From: Ignavibacteriales bacterium
GTDB lineage: Bacteria; Bacteroidota; Ignavibacteria; Ignavibacteriales; Melioribacteraceae
NCBI GenBank assembly: GCA_016177735.1
Contig: JACOUS010000020.1
Coordinates: 1 to 64,000, forward strand
Direction: 5' to 3'
Length of the DNA stretch: 64,000 nt
The translations under genes were made by a program, and so were the position numbers. Below the pieces are notes generated by a model, which was given only the letters and a program-made list of their open reading frames with translations, was not told the origin of the DNA and searched no databases. Below, piece after piece: positions 17,804 through 26,323 of this stretch; the stretch's first letter is position 1; every line of letters begins with the position of its first letter.

Positions 17804-19984
17804 ATGAAAACGATAAAATATTTTTGGTTGTTTTTTGTATTGATTTCTTCTCAGCTCTCTGCACAAGAATACAATTGTATCACAGCATCAATTCAAGAGG
17901 TAGCGATGCAATCAAAAGGCAGATGGCTGCCTTCTGAAGGAACAATTAATGTATTAATTGTTTTTGCAGAATTTCCTGATGATAACTATGATATCTACAA
18001 TACAAGATGGGTAAAAGGAAGTGAACCTCAGAATATGAGTAATTGGGTTGACCAAACATGGTCTTCGAGCTCAACACAAGGTTCGCTTACTCACTATTTT
18101 AATGATATGTCAGGGAATAAGCTTCATTTTATAGGAAAAGAAGTTCATGTAACAGCGCCGCATACGAGAGACTGGTACATGACAAATTACACCAGCAGCA
18201 GAAGAGGCTATATTCAAAAAGAGATAATTCAACAGCTTGATGCTACATGGGATTTTGCCGAGTTTGATAATTGGGATTACATCAGCGATTATACTTATAA
18301 TAATACTTCTGACACCTACGTAGATATGATAATTTTTGTTTGGAGAAATATCTCTCAAGATTTAATCGATCCAGATCAAGGCTTAATTGATTTTAATTTT
18401 ACCAGTAACTTTGCCGACCTCGGCGGTATTGGAAATATAAATGTTGATAACAATCAAAGAAAAGTTGCAACCTGGTTTGGTGGTGGTAATTCTACTCCTT
18501 ATGGTTCGGGAGTTTCAGTAAGAAATTATTTAACTGAGGATCCATTTAGAAATACGATACATGAATTTTCACATTATTTAATTGGCAATAACAATTATCA
18601 CAACGGTTTTGGATTTTGGGGAATGCTTTCCGCATGGGGTATTAGATCATATGTTGCTAACGCTTACGAAAGATATCGTTTGGGCTGGGTTGCAGATTCT
18701 ACAAATTATACTATCAGTAATACAACCCAAACATTAACCGGCAAAACCCTTGGAGATTTTGTAACTGGTAGAAACGCGTACAGATTTATAAATAGTGCTT
18801 CACCGCAAGAATATTTCTTCGTTGAAAATCATCAAAAGACCTCATACTGGGAGAACAATGCACCGTTCTGGGGCTCGCATGACGGTACACTTGAAAACGG
18901 AATTTATGTGATTAGAAAAGTTGGAACACCGGACCAGTTTAATCCATCCTCATGGCTGCAATTAATACCGGCAGACGGAAGATATGACTGGGCAGTGAAT
19001 CAATCATCAACACTTCCAGGTGAGGATGATTTACTACCAGTTTTTAAACAAGGAACACCGAATCGTACAAGCGGATATCATGATAATATGTGGATACCAT
19101 TTAGTTATGGTGGTTTAACAAGTCCAGCACCGATCCATCTCACAGAGAATCCCACAACAGGCCAGCCTCTAGTTGATGTACGTTTTCACGGTGATGGCAA
19201 AGACGCTTTTGGTATCGGTTACAATCAAGTATTTTCCCCGTGGAGTAACCCGAATAATCAGAAGGCAGCAAATTCAGCAACACCGTTCGGTTTTGAAATA
19301 ACAAGCTTGAGTAGCGGAGTCTACACGCTGAATCTTTATGTTAATACATCGATTGATGCTTCACCTTCCAAACCGCAAAATCTTCATCTCACTTATGCTG
19401 ATCAATATCATCCTTCATTAGGCTGGGATATAAATACAGAAACAGATATTACGAGCTACAAAATTTACCGCAATTATGATAACACCGGATGGGATCTGGC
19501 TGGAACAGTTACGCACCCAACAAATACATTTGTTGATTATGCTATTAGTTATACAAAACCAATCTGGGAAAAATCTGTTAAGTATTATGTTGTTGCCGTA
19601 GATAACTCAAGTAAAACATCCGTTCCCAGTACTCAAGTAGAAACATCGGGAATATCGGAGTTGCTGCCAAAAATCAATGAAGAAAATTATGCCGAAGAAA
19701 AAACAGCAGAAGAAGTTGTTCATGAATTTAGATTGTATGATAACTATCCCGATCCCTTCAACCCAGCAACGACAATTAAATATCAGTTGCCTGAAGCCGG
19801 CATGGTAACGCTGAAAGTTTACGATATACTCGGCAGAGAAGTAGTAGAATTAGTAAATGAAAACAAATCAGCCGGCTACTACGAAGTAAATTTTGATGCA
19901 AGCAGATTGACAAGTGGAGTTTACATTTACACAATTACTGCCGGTAAATTCACAGAATCCAAGAAAATGATTTTAGCAAAGTAA
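17804..19984 (+). CDS. M6-like secreted metalloprotease with T9SS sorting domain (second copy)
   Basis: I chose ATG 17804 because GGAG lies 6 bases before it and a clean signal peptide follows (FWLFFVLISSQLSAQ); an open frame extends to 17762. The 726-aa protein has HEFSH at 253-257 (TIHEFSHYLIGNN), a fibronectin-III-like domain (SKPQNLHLTYADQYHPSLGW) and a sorting domain (NYPDPFNPATTIKYQLP...KKMILAK). It resembles M6 proteases but is only distantly like the one at 2019 in its catalytic half. The last 200 residues of the two are almost the same, which suggests domain exchange or gene conversion. Confidence 0.85.
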   Translation: MKTIKYFWLFFVLISSQLSAQEYNCITASIQEVAMQSKGRWLPSEGTINVLIVFAEFPDDNYDIYNTRWVKGSEPQNMSNWVDQTWSSSSTQGSLTHYFNDMSGNKLHFIGKEVHVTAPHTRDWYMTNYTSSRRGYIQKEIIQQLDATWDFAEFDNWDYISDYTYNNTSDTYVDMIIFVWRNISQDLIDPDQGLIDFNFTSNFADLGGIGNINVDNNQRKVATWFGGGNSTPYGSGVSVRNYLTEDPFRNTIHEFSHYLIGNNNYHNGFGFWGMLSAWGIRSYVANAYERYRLGWVADSTNYTISNTTQTLTGKTLGDFVTGRNAYRFINSASPQEYFFVENHQKTSYWENNAPFWGSHDGTLENGIYVIRKVGTPDQFNPSSWLQLIPADGRYDWAVNQSSTLPGEDDLLPVFKQGTPNRTSGYHDNMWIPFSYGGLTSPAPIHLTENPTTGQPLVDVRFHGDGKDAFGIGYNQVFSPWSNPNNQKAANSATPFGFEITSLSSGVYTLNLYVNTSIDASPSKPQNLHLTYADQYHPSLGWDINTETDITSYKIYRNYDNTGWDLAGTVTHPTNTFVDYAISYTKPIWEKSVKYYVVAVDNSSKTSVPSTQVETSGISELLPKINEENYAEEKTAEEVVHEFRLYDNYPDPFNPATTIKYQLPEAGMVTLKVYDILGREVVELVNENKSAGYYEVNFDASRLTSGVYIYTITAGKFTESKKMILAK

Positions 19985-19999
19985 TCCACACGACAGCAA

Positions 20000-20027
20000 A
20001 AAGGAGACAGCTTCTGCTGTCTCCTTT
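20000..20027 (+). terminator. Strong hairpin terminator after the T9SS cluster
   Basis: A perfect 12-bp stem AAAGGAGACAGC / GCTGTCTCCTTT has a TTCT loop. The T tract is short, but the stem is very stable. It closes the T9SS gene cluster. Confidence 0.8.
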
Positions 20028-20075
20028 AGCTTGTCGAAAAATATCCAACCTGATAAGACTAACAAAACATCTATG

Positions 20076-20122
20076 ATCCTGTATCTCGAAGGAGTTTTGC
20101 GGACAAGTATCCAGCATCAAGA
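20076..20122 (+). repeat. Interspersed repeat B, copy 1
   Basis: The central bases CTCGAAGGAGTTTTGCGGA followed by a CATCCAG/TATCCAG block match, in reverse orientation, 52962-53008. A shorter piece (AAGTATCCAGCATC) recurs inverted near 58949. It is a small dispersed element of unknown function. Confidence 0.6.
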
Positions 20123-20153
20123 GTGGCGAGTTCCGCTGCTACAGATAAAATTT

Positions 20154-20185
20154 TTGACATATTTATAAATTCCCGATTATATTTC
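20154..20185 (+). promoter_or_regulatory. Candidate promoter of the MlaF-type ATPase gene
   Basis: TTGACA (20154-20159), 18 bases, then TATATTTC (20178-20185) closely fits the TTG...TAnnTTTG promoter form of Bacteroidota. The start codon is 52 bases further on. Confidence 0.55.
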
Positions 20186-20237
20186 CTTTCGAACTAATTA
20201 ATTATACTCCTCTCATTCGGGGAAATCAGGCGTAAAA

Positions 20238-20969
20238 GTGATCGAACTAATTAATCTTCACAAAAGTTTTGGAACAAATCATGTTTTGCGCGGAGTGAAT
20301 TTCACAATCCGCGAAGGTGAATCGCTTGCAATTATAGGAAGAAGCGGATGCGGCAAAAGTGTTCTGCTTAAACATATTGTTGGTTTGCTGCTGCCCGATG
20401 AAGGCGAAGTGAAAATTGAAGGACTCTCGTTAAACAGTGCGGACAACAAACAGATTTATCAATTGAGAAGAAAATTCGGATTCCTTTTTCAGGGCGCCGC
20501 TCTCTTCGATTCTATGACGGTTTTTGAAAATGTGAGTCTGCCGCTCGTGGAAAATAATTTCGGTTATTCAAAAACAGAGATTGAAAAAATTGTTTTCGAA
20601 AAGTTGGAGCTTGTCGGTCTGCCGAAAACAGAAATGCTGAAACCGGCTGAACTTTCCGGAGGAATGAAAAAGCGTGTTGGACTTGCACGCGCACTTGTAA
20701 CGAACCCGCAATACATTTTGTATGATGAGCCGACAACGGGACTCGATCCGGTTATGTCCGATGCAATTGATGATCTGATAAAAGATTTGAATGAGAAAAT
20801 AAAAGTGACATCGATAATTGTAACACATGATATGTTCAGCGTAAAAAACACGGCGGAAAAAATTGCGATGATGCACGAAGGGAAAATTTATTTCACCGGT
20901 TCTCAGCAGCAATTATTAACAAGCGATGACCCGGTAATTCAAAAATTTATACAACGAACGGGCTTGTGA
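20238..20969 (+). CDS. ABC transporter ATP-binding protein, MlaF type
   Basis: The 243-aa ATPase starts at GTG. It has Walker A GRSGCGKS (34-41), a Q-loop GFLFQGAALFDSM, signature SGGMKKR (140-146), Walker B YILYDEP (159-165) and the H-loop in VTHDM. LFQGAALFDSMTVFENV and GLDPVMSD are typical of the MlaF/Ttg2A group, which drives phospholipid transport between inner and outer membrane. The expected MlaE permease and MlaD substrate-binding genes are not adjacent in this window, so the gene stands alone behind its own promoter. Confidence 0.9.
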   Translation: MIELINLHKSFGTNHVLRGVNFTIREGESLAIIGRSGCGKSVLLKHIVGLLLPDEGEVKIEGLSLNSADNKQIYQLRRKFGFLFQGAALFDSMTVFENVSLPLVENNFGYSKTEIEKIVFEKLELVGLPKTEMLKPAELSGGMKKRVGLARALVTNPQYILYDEPTTGLDPVMSDAIDDLIKDLNEKIKVTSIIVTHDMFSVKNTAEKIAMMHEGKIYFTGSQQQLLTSDDPVIQKFIQRTGL

Positions 20970-21004
20970 TTATTTTTTACGTTGTTGTCTCGAAAGTATT
21001 TTTT

Positions 21005-21076
21005 AAATAAATAGAACGCGGATAACCCGCCAACAAGCGGCGGGCAAGCTCTGGTGCAGCGGATTTCCACGAATTT
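21005..21076 (+). repeat. Interspersed palindromic repeat A, copy 1
   Basis: The element holds the hairpin CCCGCC-aacaagc-GGCGGG (21026-21044) flanked by ATAGAACGC on the left and GCGGATTT on the right. The same ~73-bp unit occurs inverted at 53073-53146. It lies between the ATPase and radA genes. Confidence 0.7.
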
Positions 21077-21117
21077 ATATTTGATGCTTTCGAGGCAGCT
21101 TCAAATAGGAGAAGATA

Positions 21118-22464
21118 TTGAAACACAAAATCAAATACGTTTGCTCCAATTGCGGATACGAATCGTTGAAGTGGCTCGGCAAATGTCCTTCTTGCGATAA
21201 CTGGAATACATTCACCGAAGAATTTGTTGAACAGAAAAAATCATCACACGCACGCAAAGCACCGGAAGCGAATATCACAAAATTAAATTCGCTCGTACAT
21301 CAGGAAGAAGAAAGAATAAAAACCAACATCGAAGAATTCGACCGCGTACTTGGCGGAGGATTGATGCCCGGCTCTGTTGTGCTTGTCGGCGGCGACCCCG
21401 GCATCGGCAAATCAACACTCGTAATGCAAGCGGCGGCGCAGATCAACAAAAGTGTTTTGTATGTAACCGGCGAAGAATCGGTAAACCAAATAAATCTCCG
21501 CGCAAAAAGATTAAAAGTTTCTTCCGAAAATATTCTTGCGATGACCGAAACCGACCTCGATATAATTCTGAATGCAATTGAAAATGAAAAACCCGATGTA
21601 GTGATCATCGATTCTATTCAAACAACATACAAACCCGATCTCGAAAACACGCCCGGAACAATAACACAAATACGAGAGTGCACTTCGGAATTGATGCAGA
21701 CTGCAAAGAAGAAACATTGCGCTGTAATTATCATCGGGCATGTTACAAAAGAAGGAATGATTGCCGGACCAAAAGTTTTGGAACACATTGTTGATACCGT
21801 TCTGCAATTTGAAGGAGAGAGAAGTTATTCGTACAGAATTCTGCGCGCACAGAAAAACAGATTCGGAAGTACAAACGAGATCGGAATTTTCGAAATGCAC
21901 GAAGACGGTCTGCATGAGGTTAAAAATCCGAGCGAAATATTTTTAAGCGAACGCGAAAAAGAAATTACCGGCTCGGTTGTTACATCAAGCATCGAAGGAA
22001 CGCGCCCGATTCTGCTCGAGGTTCAGGCGCTTGTAACTCCGTCTGCGTACGGAAATCCTCAGCGTGTTGCAACCGGCTTCGATTACAGAAGACTTTCGAT
22101 ACTGCTCGCCGTTCTCGAAAAACGCGCCGGTCTCCGTTTATCATCACAAAATGTTTTTTTGAATATCGCCGGTGGAATTAGAATTGACGAACCCGCTGTT
22201 GATCTTGCAGTCTGCTGTGCAATCGCATCGAGCTTCAGCGATAGGTACGCACACAAAGATACTGTTGCTGTTGGAGAGATCGGTTTGGGCGGTGAAGTAC
22301 GAAGCGTAGGCAATATTGATAAAAGAATTCAGGAAGCCGCAAAGCTTGGCTTCAAAAAAATTATTGTGCCGAACGGAAACAACTCGATCAAAATCAAAAA
22401 TGCGATTGAAGTAATTCACGCGCATAATGTAACCGATGCCATCGAATTAGTTTTGAGGAAATAA
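21118..22464 (+). CDS. radA: DNA repair protein RadA/Sms
   Basis: The start is TTG, supported by AGGAG 6 bases upstream. The 448-aa protein has an N-terminal zinc finger (C9, C12, C23, C26), a RecA-like core with Walker A GGDPGIGKST (91-100), the RadA-specific KNRFG motif (246-250) and a C-terminal Lon-protease-like domain (GGIRIDEPAVDLAV). RadA is an ATP-dependent branch-migration helicase in recombination repair. Length and all motifs are normal for the family. Confidence 0.96.
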   Translation: MKHKIKYVCSNCGYESLKWLGKCPSCDNWNTFTEEFVEQKKSSHARKAPEANITKLNSLVHQEEERIKTNIEEFDRVLGGGLMPGSVVLVGGDPGIGKSTLVMQAAAQINKSVLYVTGEESVNQINLRAKRLKVSSENILAMTETDLDIILNAIENEKPDVVIIDSIQTTYKPDLENTPGTITQIRECTSELMQTAKKKHCAVIIIGHVTKEGMIAGPKVLEHIVDTVLQFEGERSYSYRILRAQKNRFGSTNEIGIFEMHEDGLHEVKNPSEIFLSEREKEITGSVVTSSIEGTRPILLEVQALVTPSAYGNPQRVATGFDYRRLSILLAVLEKRAGLRLSSQNVFLNIAGGIRIDEPAVDLAVCCAIASSFSDRYAHKDTVAVGEIGLGGEVRSVGNIDKRIQEAAKLGFKKIIVPNGNNSIKIKNAIEVIHAHNVTDAIELVLRK

Positions 22465-22527
22465 TTTTAGCAGTTCAGGACGAAACTCGTTTAATAACCT
22501 CATATTATTTTTTTTGAAAGGCACAAA

Positions 22528-23304
22528 GTGTACAAGATAAAATTAATACACTGGGATCAAACCGAAGCGGAAGAGAAAGCGCGGTTAATAAACTCGCTCG
22601 GTTGCGAAACAGATTTTGAATCGATCCGCGATCCGCAGACTTTCAAAAGAATAAAAACTAATCCACCGGATTTTTTCGTAATCGATCTTTCGCGTATCCC
22701 GTCTCACGGAAAAGAAATTGCAGTTGGTTTGCGGCAGTTAAAGTCCACCCGCAATGTGCCGATTATTTTTACGGAAGGCGAGCCTGAAAAGGTCGAGAAG
22801 ATTAAAACACTTCTGCCGGATGCAATTTATTCATCATGGAAAACAATCCGTTCCGCTTTGGATAAAGCAGAGCAACAAAAAGATATTGAGAAAGTTGTTC
22901 CGCCTTCAATGATGGATCGTTATTCAACCGCACCGCTTGTAAAGAAACTCGGTATAAAAGAGAACACAAAAGTTGCGTTAATCAATGCGCCAAAAAATTT
23001 TAAGAAAACACTCGACGAACTTCCAAAAAGTGTAAAGATGTTAACTTCGCTGAAAGATACTGCCGACATAATTATTTGGTTTACAAGATCAAGAGAGGAA
23101 TTTGATTTGGGCTTCTTCGATATTTTAGAGCGGATCGATACAAACAAATTGTGGGTTGCTACTCCTAAAAAAACATCCGGCGTTGTAACGGATATTAACC
23201 AAAACATCGTAAGAAATATTTGTTTGAACGAAGGTTTGGTTGATTTCAAAGTCTGTGCAATCGATAAAACGTGGTCGGGACTTTTGTTCACAAAAAGAAA
23301 ATAA
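22528..23304 (+). CDS. Receiver-like domain fused to a DUF3052-like domain
   Basis: The start is GTG, with AAAGG 6 bases before it. The 258-aa protein has an N-terminal half (about 1-110) folded like a response-regulator receiver: acidic WDQTEAEE after strand one, VIDLSRIP at the phosphorylation-site position, PIIFTEG at the next strand. The conserved Lys-Pro end is missing, so phosphorylation is doubtful. The second half (about 130-258) reads like DUF3052 (APLVKKLGIKENTKVALINA, then VVTDINQNIVRNICLNEGLV, VDFKVCAIDKTWSGLLF). DUF3052 has no known biochemical role. It follows radA by 63 bases. Confidence 0.7.
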   Translation: MYKIKLIHWDQTEAEEKARLINSLGCETDFESIRDPQTFKRIKTNPPDFFVIDLSRIPSHGKEIAVGLRQLKSTRNVPIIFTEGEPEKVEKIKTLLPDAIYSSWKTIRSALDKAEQQKDIEKVVPPSMMDRYSTAPLVKKLGIKENTKVALINAPKNFKKTLDELPKSVKMLTSLKDTADIIIWFTRSREEFDLGFFDILERIDTNKLWVATPKKTSGVVTDINQNIVRNICLNEGLVDFKVCAIDKTWSGLLFTKRK

Positions 23305-23325
23305 TCCGCACAATTTTATGAATAA

Positions 23326-24216
23326 ATGCTTTTGAATATCAACTCATCAAAATATTTCAGAATTGCACTTCAGCTGATTTTAGCAGTTGTGTTTTTAATT
23401 TCTGCTTACTCAAAATTTATTTCACCGGGATTAATCGAAATTATTCTTGTTGATCAGGGGATTACAGCAAGTAGAAATACTGCGGCATATCTCGTCCGCA
23501 TACTTTTGGCTGTAGAGTTTGCAATCGGCATACTTTATTTACAGCCGTTCAGCATAAAAAAAATTGTAATACCGGCATCAACAGCACTTCTTCTTTTTTT
23601 TACCGGCTATCTTTTCTATACCGGATTCATTCTCGGCGATAAAGAAAATTGCGGATGTTTTGGAACATTAATTGAAATGTCGCCGGTTGAATCAATCATT
23701 AAAAATGTTGTGCTGATTATTTTATCAGCGCCTCTCTATCGAATGATAAAAGAGAAGAAAGAAAATTTTGTAATTCCGGTTGTAGCGTTGACAGCATCGC
23801 TGGTATTTGTTTTTGCGTTTGCGCCAATTAGAGATGTGAAGGATTTTAAGTTTGAGAAGTACAAAGCATTTGTCGGCGAAGGAAGAGTTGATCTTTCCGG
23901 GGGAGAAAAACTGCTTGCCGTGTTCAGTCTCGATTGCGAGCATTGCCGGCAGACAGCAAAAGAAATTGCACGATTAACAAAAGCGAACAAAAAAATTCCG
24001 CCGGTTTATGTTTTGTTTTTCAGCGAGGGAGGAGTGAGTGTTGATGAGTTCAACAAAATGACCAACTCGGATTTCCCGTATCATATGATTGAAACAAATG
24101 AGTTCTTTGATTTGATTGGGAGTACACCCCCGAGAATTTATTGGCTGAGCAACGGAACAATAAAAGAACATTGGGATGCAGATTTTGAGGAGAATATTGA
24201 TAAGAATTTTAGATGA
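23326..24216 (+). CDS. MauE/DoxX-like membrane protein with C-terminal thioredoxin-like domain
   Basis: The 296-aa protein begins with four hydrophobic helices of the MauE/DoxX type (ISAYSKFISPGLIEIILVDQ in the first half, then GDKENCGCFG at about 108-117). A fifth helix (VALTASLVFVFAFAP) leads into a thioredoxin-like domain with CEHC (about 205-208, FSLDCEHCRQTAKEI). MauE-like proteins help form disulfides in the periplasm. The fusion suggests a self-contained thiol-disulfide relay similar in idea to VKOR-Trx fusions, but this is inference. The partner protein is unknown. It closes at a perfect palindrome. Confidence 0.8.
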   Translation: MLLNINSSKYFRIALQLILAVVFLISAYSKFISPGLIEIILVDQGITASRNTAAYLVRILLAVEFAIGILYLQPFSIKKIVIPASTALLLFFTGYLFYTGFILGDKENCGCFGTLIEMSPVESIIKNVVLIILSAPLYRMIKEKKENFVIPVVALTASLVFVFAFAPIRDVKDFKFEKYKAFVGEGRVDLSGGEKLLAVFSLDCEHCRQTAKEIARLTKANKKIPPVYVLFFSEGGVSVDEFNKMTNSDFPYHMIETNEFFDLIGSTPPRIYWLSNGTIKEHWDADFEENIDKNFR

Positions 24217-24220
24217 TAGC

Positions 24221-24248
24221 GTTGAGACGCCATATATGGCGTCTCAAC
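24221..24248. terminator. Perfect 28-bp palindrome between convergent genes
   Basis: Each arm is GTTGAGACGCCATA or its exact complement, with no unpaired loop bases. It lies between the stop of the MauE-like gene (plus) and the zinc-ribbon gene (minus), where a shared terminator is expected. The T tract on either side is weak. The GAGACGC...GCGTCTC core resembles small palindromic repeats I know from cyanobacterial genomes. Confidence 0.6.
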
Positions 24249-24258
24249 AAAATAAGTT

Positions 24259-24996
24259 TTAGGACTGGATTTTCTTTTTTACTTCATCGACGACATCCGG
24301 CGAAACCAAAATTCTTCCGCATGATTCACACGAAAAAATTTTCTTGCTCTGTTTTATTTCAAGCTGTCTCTGCGACGGCACAACATTATGGCAGCCCGTA
24401 CAAGCAGATCGGTTAATGGTCACTACAACTTTACCGTTCAAAGCTTTCCTGATGCGCATGTAAGTGTTGTAATCATTCTTCTTAACTTTTACGGCTGTCT
24501 TTTCTCTTCTGTCTTTTAATTTAGATTCTTCGCGCTCGTTCATTTTGACGATCTGTTTTAGCTCGGTCTCCTTCTCTTTCAATTCACCCGTAAGAGTTTC
24601 CAATTGTGGTTTTACTTCTTCAACATCTTTTTTGAGCTTTTGAATAAGATCTTCGAGGGCGGCATTTTCATTTTCAAACTTAGTGATCTGCTCTTCGGTA
24701 TGATCGATCTCTTTTGTGAGCGCATCGTATTCTTTGTTGTTACGCACTTGATATAACTGCGATTTAAATTTCTTAAGGCTCGCTTTCAGTCTTTCGATCT
24801 CGTCTTCGTTTTCTTTCCGTTTTTCCAAAGAGTTTTTCTTTTCCTCGTCTTTGGTTTCAACTTGTTCTTCGAGCGCTTTAATTTGTGAGGTTAAATCGTT
24901 GACCGCAGCCGGAAGGTCTCCGCGCAGTTCTTCAAGTTCGTCGAGCTGGTCGTCAATCAACTGGAGCTCGTAAAGTATAGATAGTCTTTCTAACAA
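24259..24996 (-). CDS. Coiled-coil protein with C4 zinc ribbon
   Basis: Translation probably starts at TTG 24996, since GGAG sits 9 bases upstream. Residues 10-185 are a long charged coiled coil (many E/K heptads). The end carries CTGCHNVVPSQRQL...CESCGRIL, a four-cysteine zinc ribbon. This matches the broad family of C4-type zinc ribbon coiled-coil proteins (for example the CT398/HP0958 type), which in some bacteria help flagellar or secretion assembly; a general role is not established. It follows NIF3 by 13 bases, and that pairing is widespread. Confidence 0.88.
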   Translation of the reverse strand: MLERLSILYELQLIDDQLDELEELRGDLPAAVNDLTSQIKALEEQVETKDEEKKNSLEKRKENEDEIERLKASLKKFKSQLYQVRNNKEYDALTKEIDHTEEQITKFENENAALEDLIQKLKKDVEEVKPQLETLTGELKEKETELKQIVKMNEREESKLKDRREKTAVKVKKNDYNTYMRIRKALNGKVVVTINRSACTGCHNVVPSQRQLEIKQSKKIFSCESCGRILVSPDVVDEVKKKIQS

Positions 24997-25009
24997 TTTA
25001 TGTTACTCC

Positions 25010-26122
25010 TTAATGTTTATAAAACTTTATCGGATTTGTACTGCCTGAGTATTTTAAAATTTTTATTTGTTCGGTTTTTGGAATAAAACTTTTCAATTTG
25101 TTTTCAACTGTGCCGAGAGAGTGAATTTCTGTTTCGTAATGCCCGGCATCGATAAGAAAAATTTTGCCGGATGCTTCCTGAAAAGTATGATATTTAACAT
25201 CTGCCGTAACAAACGCATCTGCGCCGGCAGAAATTGCATTGTTCAATAAATCCGATCCGGAACCGCCGCACACGGCAACTTTTTTTATCCGCTTGCTTTT
25301 GCCAATGCTGTATTTCAGAACATCTGCTTTAAGATTTGCCGCGGTGTGTTTGAGAAAATCATCGGCACTCATTTCTTTTGCAAGTTCTCCGATTGCACCG
25401 GCACCATAATTAACATTTTTATTTTTGAGTGGATAAATATCATACGCCGGTTCTTCGTAAGGATGAGAATCGTGAATAGCATTAATTACATTCCGAAGAT
25501 TCCACGAATCAACAATGAACTCGAAACGAACCTCTTCTACTTTCTCAAACTTTTGTTTTTGTCCAACAACCGGATTACTTTTTTCCGAGCCTTTGAAAGT
25601 TCCTTCTCCCTTCAACAAGAAACTGCAATTTTCATATTCGCCGATAATTCCTCCGCCGGCATTGAATACGGCAGTTGAAACTTTCTCCAAATCTTTTTCG
25701 GGAACAAAGACCGCTACTTTGTATTGATTGTTTTCTTCCGGCTCGAGAAACTTTATGTTGTTTAATTTTAGCGTTTGTGCCAGTACAAACGAAACACCGT
25801 CTTTTGTAAAATCGAGATTTGTGTGAGCCGAGTAAACAGTAATATCATTCTTTAAAATTGTTTGAACCAGTTGTGCTTTGGAATCTTTTTCTATATCAAT
25901 TTTTTTGATAGGACTGAAAATGAATGGGTGATGCGTAAAAATAAAGTTACATTTTTTTCGAAGGGCTTCTTTAAGGACTTCATCATCAAGCTCAAGGCAA
26001 AGCAAGATGTTTTGTATTCTTTGCCCCCTTGAGCCGAGTTGAAGTCCTACATTGTCTTTTTCCCAAGCGGCTCCGGGGGGTGCCCAGTCTTCTAAATATT
26101 TTATTATCTCTCGTACAATCAT
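25010..26122 (-). CDS. NIF3-like dinuclear metal protein with inserted domain
   Basis: I placed the start at ATG 26122 (MIVREIIKYLEDWAPP) because this is the conserved family beginning; the frame is open to 26161, and TTG 26128 is another choice. The roughly 370-aa protein has the two NIF3 halves (DNVGLQLG, FTHHPFIFSPIKKI, then SDLLNNAISAGADAFVTADV and DAGHYETE) separated by an insert of the YqfO/CutA-like kind (YKVAVFVPEKDLEKV...HPYEEPAYDIYPL). Conserved His and Glu residues bind a two-metal centre. Some homologues are GTP cyclohydrolase-like; the function is uncertain. A terminator-like hairpin overlaps its leader. Confidence 0.9.
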   Translation of the reverse strand: MIVREIIKYLEDWAPPGAAWEKDNVGLQLGSRGQRIQNILLCLELDDEVLKEALRKKCNFIFTHHPFIFSPIKKIDIEKDSKAQLVQTILKNDITVYSAHTNLDFTKDGVSFVLAQTLKLNNIKFLEPEENNQYKVAVFVPEKDLEKVSTAVFNAGGGIIGEYENCSFLLKGEGTFKGSEKSNPVVGQKQKFEKVEEVRFEFIVDSWNLRNVINAIHDSHPYEEPAYDIYPLKNKNVNYGAGAIGELAKEMSADDFLKHTAANLKADVLKYSIGKSKRIKKVAVCGGSGSDLLNNAISAGADAFVTADVKYHTFQEASGKIFLIDAGHYETEIHSLGTVENKLKSFIPKTEQIKILKYSGSTNPIKFYKH

Positions 26123-26126
26123 AGAC

Positions 26127-26160
26127 AAAAAAAATGCACTCCTTTTATTTCGGGAGTGCA
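26127..26160 (-). terminator. Terminator-like hairpin overlapping the NIF3 leader
   Basis: On the minus strand TGCACTCC, a 10-base loop, GGAGTGCA and then eight T form a complete intrinsic terminator. It ends only four bases before the chosen ATG 26122. It could stop ispG transcripts, or work as an attenuator for the NIF3 gene. The GGAG that might serve as ribosome site is inside the stem. Confidence 0.65.
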
Positions 26161-26323
26161 TTTATACTATCATCCGATAGCGCAAATTTCTGTGGTTGCT
26201 CTGCTTATTTTCTTAGGTGAATAAATGTCCATATATCTATTCAAAATATATGATAATCGCCGCTCATTCACAAGGCACAATATTTGTTAACCAACAAAAA
26301 ATCATCGCTGTAAATTTTTTGAG

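Noticed and set aside
24221-24248. Insertion-sequence end or attachment site
   Set aside because: No second copy, target duplication or transposase gene is present in the window; a terminator or dispersed repeat is a simpler reading.
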